A stretch of 5,321 bases of DNA from an uncultured Microbacterium sp. (GCA_937926065.1 CALANM010000086.1:1-5321); one strand, 5' to 3'; counted from the stretch's first letter, positions 1-5,321 are shown. A program made the numbers and translations. Notes: generated by a model not told the origin, from the letters alone.

Positions 1-1107
1 CTCCCGCAAGGGCGCCGCCGCCGGCGCGCCGACGATGCGGGTGCGGGAACGCGACGCGAGCGACGTGTACTCCACGGCGCCGTCGGCAGGAAGGTCGTCG
101 CGGAGCTCACGCGACGCCACGGGAACGTCGCGCAGCCGCTCGACGACCGCCGCGAGGTGCTCGGGAGTCGTGCCGCAGCATCCGCCGACGAGCCCGATGC
201 CGAACTCGCGCACGAACTGCTCGTGCGCCGTCGCGAGCTCGGCGGGCGTCAGCGGGTAGTACGCGCCGTCGGCGGTCAGCACGGGAAGCCCCGCGTTCGG
301 CATGCAGGCGATCGTGACCGGCGAGTGCTTCGACAGGTGCCGCAGGTGCTCGCTCATCTCCGCCGGACCCGTCGCGCAGTTGAGGCCGATGGCATCCACG
401 CCCAGCGGCTCGAGCGCCGTGAGCGCGGCGCCGATCTCGGAGCCCATGAGCATCGTGCCGGTGGTCTCGACGGTCACCTCGACGAAGATCGGCAGACGGA
501 TGCCGCGGGCGACGATCGCCTGCTTGCACGCGTTGACGGCGGCCTTCGTCTGCAGGAGGTCCTGCGAGGTCTCGATGAGGAACGCGTCGGCGCCGCCGTC
601 GATGAGGCCCTCGGCCTGCAGCGCGAAGGTCTGCTTGAGGTGCTCGTACGTCGTGTGTCCGAGCGAGGGGAGCTTCGTGCCGGGGCCCATCGATCCGAGC
701 ACCCAGCGCATGCGGCCGTCGGAGGCCTCAGCCGCCTCGACGCGCTCGCGCGCGATGCGGGCTCCCGCCGCCGCCAGCTCGTGTATGCGGTCGTCGATGC
801 CGTAGTCCGAGAGGTTCGACCAGTTGGCGCCGAAGGTGTTCGTCTCGATCGCGTCGATGCCGACGGCCAGATAGTCGTCGTGGATGCGGGCGACGATGTC
901 GGGCCGCGACACGTTGAGGATCTCGTTGCAGCCCTCGAGCTGCTGATAGTCGTCGAGCGTCGGCTCGTAGCGCTGCAGCATCGTGCCCATCGCGCCGTCG
1001 GCGATCACGACACGCGAGACGAGCGCGTCGAGCAGCGCCTGCGACCTGTCCGGACGCGGGATGCCATCGATGTCGAGCGGGTGGAGAAGCGGCGCCACGG
1101 GTGTCAC
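1..1107 (-). CDS. metH: Cobalamin-dependent methionine synthase, N-terminal homocysteine-binding part (incomplete)
   Basis: The first 369 codons are present and the gene runs off the left edge. The product transfers a methyl group from methyltetrahydrofolate via cobalamin to homocysteine, giving methionine in the cytoplasm. The visible part is the homocysteine methyltransferase barrel: IADGAMGTMLQ at about 35-45, CNEILNVSRPD at 60-70, ETNTFGAN at 88-95, LIETSQDLLQTKAAV at 177-191, GLNCATGP at 241-248 and GGCCGTTPEH at 308-317. By family knowledge Cys244, Cys310 and Cys311 are the three zinc ligands that activate homocysteine. The linker toward the folate-binding domain begins near residue 330, and the folate, cobalamin and reactivation domains lie outside. 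The sequence opening (DIDGIPRPDR) is that of MetH rather than of a stand-alone MmuM-type enzyme, but this cannot be proved from the fragment. The GTG at 1107 is chosen because GGAG lies 9 bases upstream; a second GTG at 1098 is possible. The HAAS-protein gene ends 22 bases upstream on the same strand. Confidence 0.93.
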   Translation of the reverse strand, partial: MTPVAPLLHPLDIDGIPRPDRSQALLDALVSRVVIADGAMGTMLQRYEPTLDDYQQLEGCNEILNVSRPDIVARIHDDYLAVGIDAIETNTFGANWSNLSDYGIDDRIHELAAAGARIARERVEAAEASDGRMRWVLGSMGPGTKLPSLGHTTYEHLKQTFALQAEGLIDGGADAFLIETSQDLLQTKAAVNACKQAIVARGIRLPIFVEVTVETTGTMLMGSEIGAALTALEPLGVDAIGLNCATGPAEMSEHLRHLSKHSPVTIACMPNAGLPVLTADGAYYPLTPAELATAHEQFVREFGIGLVGGCCGTTPEHLAAVVERLRDVPVASRELRDDLPADGAVEYTSLASRSRTRIVGAPAAAPLRE

Positions 1108-1129
1108 CGCCCGATTCTCCCACGCGCGA

Positions 1130-2083
1130 TCACCTCGAACGTCGAGCTTTAAGGAATGAGTCGACGGTGTCCCAAACGGCGATGCCGATGATGGCGATCC
1201 CCGTCAGGAGCGAAAGGATGCCGAACACCTTCTCGCCTTCGCCGTGGGGAATGACGGTCAGCCAGAAGTCTGGGCTGAGGAGCTCGCGCTGCGACAGCAG
1301 CCACAGCGCCGGCACGGCCACCACGACGTTCAGCACCGTGTTGACGACGGCGAGCGCAAAGGTCCAGCGGCGGCGCAGGAACACGACGATCTGCAGCACC
1401 GCCTCGGCGGCCATCGCGATCAGCAGGCCCGTCGCCCACCACGGCCAGAGGTCACGCGAGAGGAACGACACCCACTCGCCCTGCAGGTACACGAGCCCCA
1501 CGAGCTGATCCCAGACGAAGGCGATCGCGGCGACCGCGAGGAACACGACGCTGACGATCATGTCGATGCCGCGGGCACCCGTGTAGGGGTTTTCGGCGGG
1601 CAGCCGGTCGACGGTCCAGGGGGTCGTGGCGGTCTTTGCATCGTCGGAACGCTCGACCACCGCGAACACGAGCGTCGTCCAGAACGCGAGGTGCACGGCA
1701 ACCGAGAGGCCGACGCCGATCGTCGAGCCGATGATGGCGCCGATCGGGGCGCCGGCGAGTGTCTGCCCCAGCGCGACGCCGAATGCCGCGAGCGGCACGA
1801 CGATCACAAGCAGGAGCTTGAGCAGGCGCCGCCACTCCAGGAAGTACCGCGGTCCGATCAGGTGCAGAGGGCGGTCGGCATAGCCGGCAGCGAGCGCATC
1901 GGGGTCGCCGAGAGCGTTGAGCACGTCGCGTTCTGCCGCGTCCGCCTCCGCGCCGGCCTCGAGGCGGTCCTCGATCTGGTCGGCGATGGAGGCGCGCAGC
2001 TCGTCGGCGACATCGCCACGCTGCTGCTCAGGGAGGGTGCGCGTGACCGCGTGGACGTAGCGGTCGGTGAAAGTCGATTCCAT
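1130..2083 (-). CDS. HAAS/permease-prefix-domain multi-pass membrane protein
   Basis: This 317-residue protein has a soluble N-terminal segment and about six transmembrane helices. Residues 1-75 resemble the HAAS (DUF1700-like, permease-prefix) domain: the segment from RYVHAVTRTLPEQQRGDVADE through the acidic helices to DVLNALGDPDALAAGYADRP is the characteristic three-helix pattern that includes the short ALGDP motif. Hydrophobic stretches lie at about 87-108, 115-143, 172-192, 214-236, 241-263 and 287-305, and the C-terminus is basic (KARRSR). The membrane half matches no transporter that I recognise, so the biochemical role is unknown. By family knowledge such proteins are usually encoded next to a PadR repressor, which lies 19 bases upstream here, so an operon is likely. 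The ATG at 2083 is chosen because GAGGA lies six bases ahead of it. A longer in-frame opening runs back to 2338 but would overlap the PadR gene and lacks any conserved sequence. Confidence 0.85.
   Translation of the reverse strand: MESTFTDRYVHAVTRTLPEQQRGDVADELRASIADQIEDRLEAGAEADAAERDVLNALGDPDALAAGYADRPLHLIGPRYFLEWRRLLKLLLVIVVPLAAFGVALGQTLAGAPIGAIIGSTIGVGLSVAVHLAFWTTLVFAVVERSDDAKTATTPWTVDRLPAENPYTGARGIDMIVSVVFLAVAAIAFVWDQLVGLVYLQGEWVSFLSRDLWPWWATGLLIAMAAEAVLQIVVFLRRRWTFALAVVNTVLNVVVAVPALWLLSQRELLSPDFWLTVIPHGEGEKVFGILSLLTGIAIIGIAVWDTVDSFLKARRSR
1134..1146. other. Small inverted repeat between the HAAS-protein and metH genes
   Basis: CTCGA (1134-1138) and TCGAG (1142-1146) form a perfect five-base stem with a three-base loop, immediately before the TGA stop (1130-1132) of the membrane protein gene. 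No run of U follows, so it is not a convincing intrinsic terminator. Short TCGA-rich dyads are common in such DNA. Confidence 0.2.
1147..1175 (-). promoter_or_regulatory. Possible metH promoter inside the end of the preceding gene
   Basis: On the minus strand TTGGGA (1170-1175) and TTAAAG (1147-1152) are separated by exactly 17 bases, in a short A/T-richer patch covering the last codons of the HAAS-protein gene. Transcription would begin near 1140 and give a leader of about 33 bases before the metH GTG. The -35 matches consensus at four of six positions and the -10 at three of six, so chance is a real alternative. Read-through from the padR promoter is the other possibility. Confidence 0.22.
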
Positions 2084-2102
2084 GGGCGGTCCTCGGTTCG
2101 TG

Positions 2103-2438
2103 TCAGCGGTCGCCCGGCAGCGCCTCGACGGCGGCGGCGATCGCGCGGAAATCTTCGGTGAGCTGCTGCGCGAGACGCAGCCCTTCGGGAGACGTGCGGT
2201 AGAACTTGCGAGGCCTGGCCTCGCCGGTGTTCCACTCGCTCGTGAGATGGCCCTGCTTCTCCAGTCGTCGAAGCAGGGGGTACAGCGTGTTGGCGTCGGT
2301 CTCGAACCCGCGACTCTGGAGCTGCTCAAGCAGTCCATAGCCGTAGCCCGACTCCACCAGCAGTCTCAGGCAGGCGAGGACGACCGTCCCCCGCCGCAGC
2401 TCCTGGCGGTGCGTCTCGAGCGCTTCCGTCTCGGTCAT
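2103..2438 (-). CDS. PadR-family winged-helix transcriptional regulator
   Basis: The 111-residue protein is of the short PadR type (subfamily 2-like), with one winged-helix domain and a short C-terminal dimerisation helix. Visible family features are ELRRGTVVLACLRLL at 13-27, the GYGYGLLEQL turn at 31-40, the recognition-helix region TDANTLYPLLRRLEKQGHL at 47-65, and the basic wing with RKFYRTSPEGLRL at 77-89. Members normally repress their own operon by binding a TGTG/CACA-type or ATGT-N8-ACAT-type dyad and respond to a ligand or stress. This one is first in a probable operon with the HAAS membrane protein and divergent from menC. The ATG at 2438 is the only sensible start: GAGG at 2440-2443 is just one base from it, too close for normal ribosome binding, whereas a -10-like element sits seven bases ahead. 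This suggests a leaderless message. The effector cannot be deduced. Confidence 0.93.
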   Translation of the reverse strand: MTETEALETHRQELRRGTVVLACLRLLVESGYGYGLLEQLQSRGFETDANTLYPLLRRLEKQGHLTSEWNTGEARPRKFYRTSPEGLRLAQQLTEDFRAIAAAVEALPGDR

Positions 2439-2442
2439 GCCT

Positions 2443-2484
2443 CACACGTTACTGTGCGCCACACACTATCGTCAACCACACACT
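2443..2484. promoter_or_regulatory. Repeat cluster, probable PadR operator region
   Basis: The plus strand has two exact copies of CCACACACT (2459-2467 and 2476-2484), 17 bases apart. It also has two overlapping inverted repeats: CACA-N6-TGTG at 2443-2456 and ACTGTG-N5-CACACT at 2451-2467 (five of six base pairs). The cluster covers the spacer and both elements of the predicted padR promoter and sits upstream of menC as well. This is where an autorepressing PadR dimer would be expected to bind. That the repeats are the operator is inferred from position and symmetry. Confidence 0.5.
2446..2475 (-). promoter_or_regulatory. Predicted padR promoter giving a leaderless transcript
   Basis: On the minus strand TTGACG (2470-2475) matches five of six bases of the -35 consensus. 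It is followed after 18 bases by TAACGT (2446-2451), which fits the TANNNT pattern of actinobacterial -10 elements. From the -10 to the padR ATG is exactly seven bases (2439-2445), so the start site would fall at or next to the A of the ATG. This spacing is the usual sign of leaderless genes in actinobacteria. No transcript data are available here. Confidence 0.5.
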
Positions 2485-2523
2485 GCGGCGACGCGCACCC
2501 ACCGGTCCACCCGGCGACGCGGC

Positions 2524-2527
2524 AGGA
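2524..2527 (+). promoter_or_regulatory. Ribosome binding site that decides the menC start
   Basis: AGGA at 2524-2527 lies eight bases before the ATG at 2536, a normal distance. It overlaps an earlier in-frame ATG at 2527 and so could not serve it. This favours 2536, and the resulting N-terminus (MSTPPLSDLLATAHVV) is the usual length for the family. Confidence 0.55.
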
Positions 2528-2535
2528 TGGACACC

Positions 2536-3513
2536 ATGAGCACCCCGCCGCTGTCCGACCTGCTCGCCACGGCGCACGTCGTCGCGCTGCCTCTGGCCAC
2601 TCGCTTCCGCGGCGTGGACGTACGCGAGGCGCTCCTGTTCGAAGGGCCCGAGGGCTGGAGCGAGTTCTCGCCGTTCGTCGAATACGACGACCAGGAGGCG
2701 GCGACGTGGCTCACCGCCGCGATCGACTACGCCTGGAGCCCCGCCCCCGCGCCGGTGCGGCGGGCCGTGCCCGTCAACGCGACGGTGCCGGCCGTCGCGG
2801 CGGAAGCCGTGGCATCCGTCCTCGCCCGCTACGACGGATGCCGCACGGCCAAGGTGAAGGTCGCCGAGCGCGGGCAGACGCTCGCGGACGACGTCGCCCG
2901 TGTCGCCGCGACCCGTGCGGCCCTCGGCCCGGAAGGCCGCGTGCGGATCGACGCGAACGGCGGCTGGAACCTCGACGAGGCCGAGCACGCCCTCCACGCG
3001 CTCGCCGAGTTCGACCTCGAGTACGCCGAGCAGCCCTGCCCGACGGTCGAGGAGCTCGCCGAGCTGCGGCGCCGCCTCACCGACTGGGACATCCCCCTCG
3101 CCGCCGATGAGAGCGTGCGCAAGGCGACCGATCCGCTCGCGGTCGCGCGGGCGGGAGCCGCCGACATCCTGGTGGTCAAGGCGCAGCCGCTCGGCGGCAT
3201 CCGTCGCGCCCTCGACATCGTCGCCGAGGCGGGGCTGCCCGCCGTCGTCTCCAGCGCCCTCGACACGAGCGTGGGCCTGTCGATGGGCGTCGCTCTCGCG
3301 GCCTCCCTGCCCGAACTGGAGTTCGACTGCGGACTGGGGACCGCCTCGCTGTTCACCGCTGACGTGACGGCGACGCCGCTGCGCCCCGCACACGGCGCGC
3401 TGCCGGTGGGACGCGTGACGCCGGATCCTGAGCTCCTCGCCCGGCACGCCGCCCCCGAAGAACGGCGCCGCTGGTGGCTCGACCGCCTCGAGCGGTGCCA
3501 CGCCCTCCTCTGA
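2536..3513 (+). CDS. menC: o-Succinylbenzoate synthase (menaquinone biosynthesis)
   Basis: The 325-residue protein belongs to the enolase superfamily (muconate lactonising subgroup). It dehydrates SHCHC to o-succinylbenzoate in the cytoplasm, a step of menaquinone synthesis. The catalytic set is complete: the KxK motif is TAKVKVAE with Lys106 and Lys108, the metal ligands are Asp139 (in RIDANG), Glu165 (in YAEQP) and Asp191 (in AADES), and the second-side lysine is Lys215 (in ILVVKAQPLGG). The N-terminal capping domain covers about 1-100, including the PLATRFRGV segment near residue 20 that contacts substrate, and the barrel covers about 100-295. Length and the short capping domain fit the actinobacterial OSBS form. 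Related dipeptide epimerases or N-acylamino-acid racemases share these residues, but the overall match to actinobacterial MenC is close. No other men gene is in the window. It is divergent from padR (97-base gap) and converges on tetR (7-base gap). An in-frame opening back to 2437 shows no family sequence and is not used. Confidence 0.93.
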   Translation: MSTPPLSDLLATAHVVALPLATRFRGVDVREALLFEGPEGWSEFSPFVEYDDQEAATWLTAAIDYAWSPAPAPVRRAVPVNATVPAVAAEAVASVLARYDGCRTAKVKVAERGQTLADDVARVAATRAALGPEGRVRIDANGGWNLDEAEHALHALAEFDLEYAEQPCPTVEELAELRRRLTDWDIPLAADESVRKATDPLAVARAGAADILVVKAQPLGGIRRALDIVAEAGLPAVVSSALDTSVGLSMGVALAASLPELEFDCGLGTASLFTADVTATPLRPAHGALPVGRVTPDPELLARHAAPEERRRWWLDRLERCHALL

Positions 3514-3524
3514 CTCGGGGTCAG
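3510..3524. terminator. Small hairpin containing both convergent stop codons
   Basis: CTGAC (3510-3514) and GTCAG (3520-3524) form a perfect five-base stem with a five-base loop. The menC TGA (3511-3513) and the tetR TGA (complement of 3521-3523) lie symmetrically in the two arms. It is the only structured element in the 7-base gap between the genes and could act weakly in both directions. The stem is short and no U-run follows on either strand, so efficient intrinsic termination is doubtful. Confidence 0.3.
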
Positions 3525-4165
3525 TCCTCCGCGGTCGGCACGACGAGCACCGTGACGAGGCGCTCCAGCCGGTCGTTGAGCACATCTGTCACGCCCGCCT
3601 GATCGCGGCCCTGCAGGGTCGCGCGCGTGCACGTGTCTTCCACGGCGTCGAGCAGGAGCTGGGCCGTCTCATCGAGGGGCAGCCGCAGTCGCAGTCCGAA
3701 GCTCTCCACGACGTGGGCGATGATCCCCTCGACGCGCTCGCGCATCGTCTCCTGCCACGTGAGGTAGGCCGCAGCCAGCCGCGGATCGCGCAGGGCCTGC
3801 GTGCGGATCTCGCTGAGCAGCTGCGGCTCCATGTGCTCGCCGAGCGACGCACCCACCACCTGGCGCACGAGGGTCGACGGATCGACGCCCGCACCGGTGG
3901 GACCCGGGCCGAGCTCCCGCACGCGGCCGGCAACCTCTTCGAGCTTCGACTCGGTCATCTGGGTGATGAGCGCGAGGAAGAGCTCCTCTTTCGACTCGAA
4001 GTTCGAGTAGAACGCTCCGCGAGTGAACCCGGCGCGCTCGCAGATCATCTCGACGGATGCCGCGCCCATCCCGACCTCGGCGAACACCTCGTGCGCGGCG
4101 GCCAGCAGCCGCGCGCGGGTCTGGGTGCGACGGCGCGAGGCGGGGCGCTCCGTGACATCGGTCAT
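3521..4165 (-). CDS. TetR/AcrR-family transcriptional regulator
   Basis: The 214-residue protein has a typical TetR N-terminal DNA-binding domain. Helix 1 is TRARLLAAAHEVFAEVGMGAAS (about 16-37), and the helix-turn-helix is VEMICERAGFTRGAFYSNFESKEELFLAL (38-66), with the recognition helix around FTRGAFYSNF. The rest (70-210) is an alpha-helical ligand-binding and dimerisation domain without recognisable specificity; residues 85-96 (GPGPTGAG) look like a flexible loop. The ATG at 4165 is chosen because the strong ribosome site GAGGAGG lies six bases upstream; an in-frame opening to 4258 crosses the operator and is rejected. The gene is divergent from an MMPL-family exporter, and the spacer carries two perfect dyads. 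Local repression of itself and the exporter, relieved by an exported or lipophilic ligand, is therefore the simplest reading. The ligand is unknown. Confidence 0.92.
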   Translation of the reverse strand: MTDVTERPASRRRTQTRARLLAAAHEVFAEVGMGAASVEMICERAGFTRGAFYSNFESKEELFLALITQMTESKLEEVAGRVRELGPGPTGAGVDPSTLVRQVVGASLGEHMEPQLLSEIRTQALRDPRLAAAYLTWQETMRERVEGIIAHVVESFGLRLRLPLDETAQLLLDAVEDTCTRATLQGRDQAGVTDVLNDRLERLVTVLVVPTAED

Positions 4166-4246
4166 GGGCTGCCTCCTCTCCGCCGTCGACGGGTCCGTCT
4201 GGTCCGATACTCCCACCATCTGCACAGGCTTGCGGGAGCGTACACG

Positions 4247-4275
4247 ATTAGGATACACATATGTATCGGATACAA
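4247..4275 (-). promoter_or_regulatory. Possible tetR promoter overlapping its operators
   Basis: On the minus strand TTGTAT (4270-4275) and CCTAAT (4247-4252) are 17 bases apart. The -10 fits consensus at four positions and the -35 at three. The first operator dyad lies in the spacer and the second covers the -35, as expected for autorepression. The leader to the ATG at 4165 would be about 75 bases and holds no other recognisable structure. Confidence 0.3.
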
Positions 4276-4276
4276 C
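4248..4276 (+). promoter_or_regulatory. Possible promoter of the MMPL transporter gene
   Basis: On the plus strand TTAGGA (4248-4253) and TACAAC (4271-4276) are 17 bases apart, matching consensus at three and four positions. The predicted start would be near 4283, inside the second operator, so the bound repressor would block it. Other -10 placements in this A/T-rich patch are equally possible. The rest of the spacer to 4350 is G/C-rich leader with the ribosome site GGAG at 4342-4345. Confidence 0.2.
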
Positions 4277-4285
4277 GCTGTATCG
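4251..4285. promoter_or_regulatory. Double TetR-type operator: two GATACA-N4-TGTATC dyads
   Basis: Two perfect inverted repeats stand in tandem: GATACA-CATA-TGTATC at 4252-4267 and GATACA-ACGC-TGTATC at 4269-4284. Each is flanked by G on both sides, and the two 18-base units share G4268, giving a 17-base period. The arms are identical in both copies while the central four bases differ, which is what selection for protein contacts on the arms would give. A lone GATAC half-site occurs at 4206-4210. The location between tetR and the transporter gene, in the most A/T-rich patch of the window, supports binding by the TetR protein encoded here. Binding itself is inferred. Confidence 0.8.
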
Positions 4286-4350
4286 CCCTTGCTCACGCGG
4301 GGTGGTCGGCGCGCCGGCCCCTCGATGTCACCTTCTGAACCGGAGCGCCC

Positions 4351-5321
4351 GTGTCCACACTCCTGTACTCCCTCGGCCGCTGGTCGTACCGCCACTCCTG
4401 GCGCGTGCTGATCTCCTGGATCGTCCTCCTCGGCGTCGTGGGCGGCGTCGTGGGCGCAGGGCTCGCGACCGGCTTCGTCAAGGGCACCGACAACTCGTTC
4501 ACGATCCCCGGCACCGAGGCCCAGGAGGGCATCCAGCTGCTGGAGCGCACCTTCCCGCAGGCGAGCGGCACGAGCGCCCAGCTCGTGATCGTCGCCCCTG
4601 ACGGCGAGCGCGTCGACGACGACCGCGTCTCCGACGTCATCGCCGGCACGATCGACGAGCTCGAAGAGGTCGAGGGCGTCATCACCGTGACCGATCCCTT
4701 CGACGAGATGGTCGAAGGCCTCGTCTCGGACGACGCGCAGGCGGCGATCATCCGCCTGCAGTTCGACGGCCAGTCGACCGACGTCACCGACGAGACGAAA
4801 GACGCGCTCACGGCCGTCGCCGACGACGCCCGCAGCGCCATGCCCGACGGCTCGAAGGTCGCGATGGGCGGCGACCTGTTCTCGACGTCGGTGCCGGCCA
4901 TCTCGCTCGTGGAGGCCGTCGGCGTGCTCATCGCGCTGTTCGTGCTCATCGTCACCTTCCGCTCGATCGCCGTCGCCTGGTTCCCCCTCGCGAGCGCCCT
5001 GATCGGCGTGGGCCTGTCGATCGTGCTGATCTACCTGGCATCCGCCTTCACCTCGATCTCCTCGACGACGCCGATGCTCGCCCTCATGCTGGGCCTCGCG
5101 GTCGGCATCGACTACGCCCTGTTCATCGTCGCCCGCCACCAGGACCAGGTGCGCAGCGGCGTCGACCCCGAGGAGTCGGCCGCCCGCGCCACCGGCACAG
5201 CGGGCTCAGCGGTCGTCTTCGCCGGCGTCACCGTGCTCATCGCGCTCATCGGCCTCGGCTTCGCCGGCATCCCGTTCCTGACGACGATGGGCATCGCCGC
5301 CGCCGTCGCCGTCGCGATCGC
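4351..5321 (+). CDS. MMPL/RND-family membrane transporter, N-terminal part (incomplete)
   Basis: The first 323 codons are present and the gene continues past the right edge. MMPL proteins are proton-driven exporters of lipids, drugs or other hydrophobic compounds in the actinobacterial cytoplasmic membrane. Helix 1 is at about 18-40 and is followed by the extracytoplasmic porter domain at 42-180, including the family-typical segment VKGTDNSFTIPGTEAQEG. Helices follow at about 183-203, 207-231, 240-262 and 286-308, and another begins near 309. Helix 4 carries GLAVGIDYALFIVARHQ, whose Asp254-Tyr255 pair corresponds to the proton-relay pair of mycobacterial MmpL proteins. The segment after it (EESAARATGTAGSAVVFAGVTV) is also typical. 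The GTG at 4351 is the first possible start after an in-frame TGA at 4336-4338 and has GGAG five bases upstream. The substrate is unknown; it resembles the YdfJ-like MMPL proteins of Gram-positive bacteria. It is probably repressed by the adjacent TetR protein through the double dyad. Confidence 0.93.
   Translation, partial: MSTLLYSLGRWSYRHSWRVLISWIVLLGVVGGVVGAGLATGFVKGTDNSFTIPGTEAQEGIQLLERTFPQASGTSAQLVIVAPDGERVDDDRVSDVIAGTIDELEEVEGVITVTDPFDEMVEGLVSDDAQAAIIRLQFDGQSTDVTDETKDALTAVADDARSAMPDGSKVAMGGDLFSTSVPAISLVEAVGVLIALFVLIVTFRSIAVAWFPLASALIGVGLSIVLIYLASAFTSISSTTPMLALMLGLAVGIDYALFIVARHQDQVRSGVDPEESAARATGTAGSAVVFAGVTVLIALIGLGFAGIPFLTTMGIAAAVAVAI

Noticed and set aside
1..40. Ala-rich G/C-run at the left edge as a possible frameshift or gene end
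   Set aside because: The metH frame reads through without a stop to position 1, and an Ala/Pro-rich linker is expected between the homocysteine and folate domains.
157..1152. Plus-strand open frame of 331 codons across the metH region
   Set aside because: It is antisense to metH, with Arg/Val/Ala/His-rich low-complexity content and no family features. The minus-strand frame carries the conserved metH motifs.
1244..2161. Plus-strand open frame of 305 codons opposite the membrane protein
   Set aside because: It is a shadow of the HAAS-protein gene, very rich in Arg, Asp, Glu and His and without hydrophobic core patterns.
2084..2338. N-terminal extension of the HAAS protein back to 2338
   Set aside because: It would overlap most of the padR gene, has no conserved sequence, and the ATG at 2083 has a good ribosome site.
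2449..3585. Long minus-strand open frame of 378 codons opposite menC
   Set aside because: It is the antisense frame of menC. The composition is Arg/Gly/Ala-rich with no recognisable domain, as expected from G/C-rich third positions, while menC has every catalytic residue.
4166..4258. N-terminal extension of TetR back to 4258
   Set aside because: It would place the start inside the operator. The ATG at 4165 has a strong ribosome site, and the family normally begins about 15 residues before helix 1.
4304..4319. Loopless G/C-rich inverted repeat GGTCGGCG/CGCCGGCC
   Set aside because: It has one mismatch in eight pairs and no loop, and such words are frequent at this G+C content. A similar GGCGCGCC word occurs near position 25, inside metH, so no regulatory role is claimed.
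4162..5139. Minus-strand open frame of 325 codons opposite the MMPL gene
   Set aside because: It is a shadow frame with Asp/Arg/His-rich repetitive content. It also crosses the operator region, while the opposite strand encodes a clear MMPL protein.

Overview
The window looks like chromosomal DNA of a high-G+C actinobacterium, most likely a member of the Microbacteriaceae (Microbacterium-like). The reasons are roughly 70% G+C by eye, strong G/C preference at third codon positions, GTG starts, a MetH N-terminus and an o-succinylbenzoate synthase of actinobacterial type, and a PadR plus HAAS-domain membrane protein pair. The genus is inferred from remembered protein similarity, not from a search. 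Coding density is high, and I saw no insertion sequence, CRISPR array, tRNA or rRNA.

Left part, all on the minus strand and read from right to left: a PadR-type repressor (2103-2438), a six-helix membrane protein with an N-terminal HAAS/permease-prefix domain (1130-2083), then the 5' two-fifths or less of cobalamin-dependent methionine synthase metH (1-1107, running off the left edge). The gaps are only 19 and 22 bases, so the three genes could be co-transcribed. PadR and the HAAS protein are a recurrent regulator/target pair, while metH is probably a neighbour with its own or a read-through promoter.

Middle: menC (2536-3513, plus strand) encodes o-succinylbenzoate synthase of menaquinone synthesis and is divergent from padR. 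The 97-base spacer holds a cluster of CACA/TGTG repeats and a promoter-like element placed so that padR mRNA would be leaderless. menC converges on a TetR-type regulator gene (3521-4165, minus strand) with only 7 bases between the two stop codons, and both stops lie in one small hairpin.

Right part: the tetR gene is divergent from an MMPL/RND-type membrane transporter gene (4351 to the right edge, incomplete). The 185-base spacer carries two perfect GATACA-N4-TGTATC dyads, offset by 17 bases. This is the strongest regulatory signal in the window and suggests that the TetR protein controls itself and the exporter. Nothing here amounts to an unknown defence or mobile system. The items most worth following are the double TetR operator, the probable leaderless padR with its repeat cluster, and an excess of the octamer TGGCATCC that appears to override normal codon choice.
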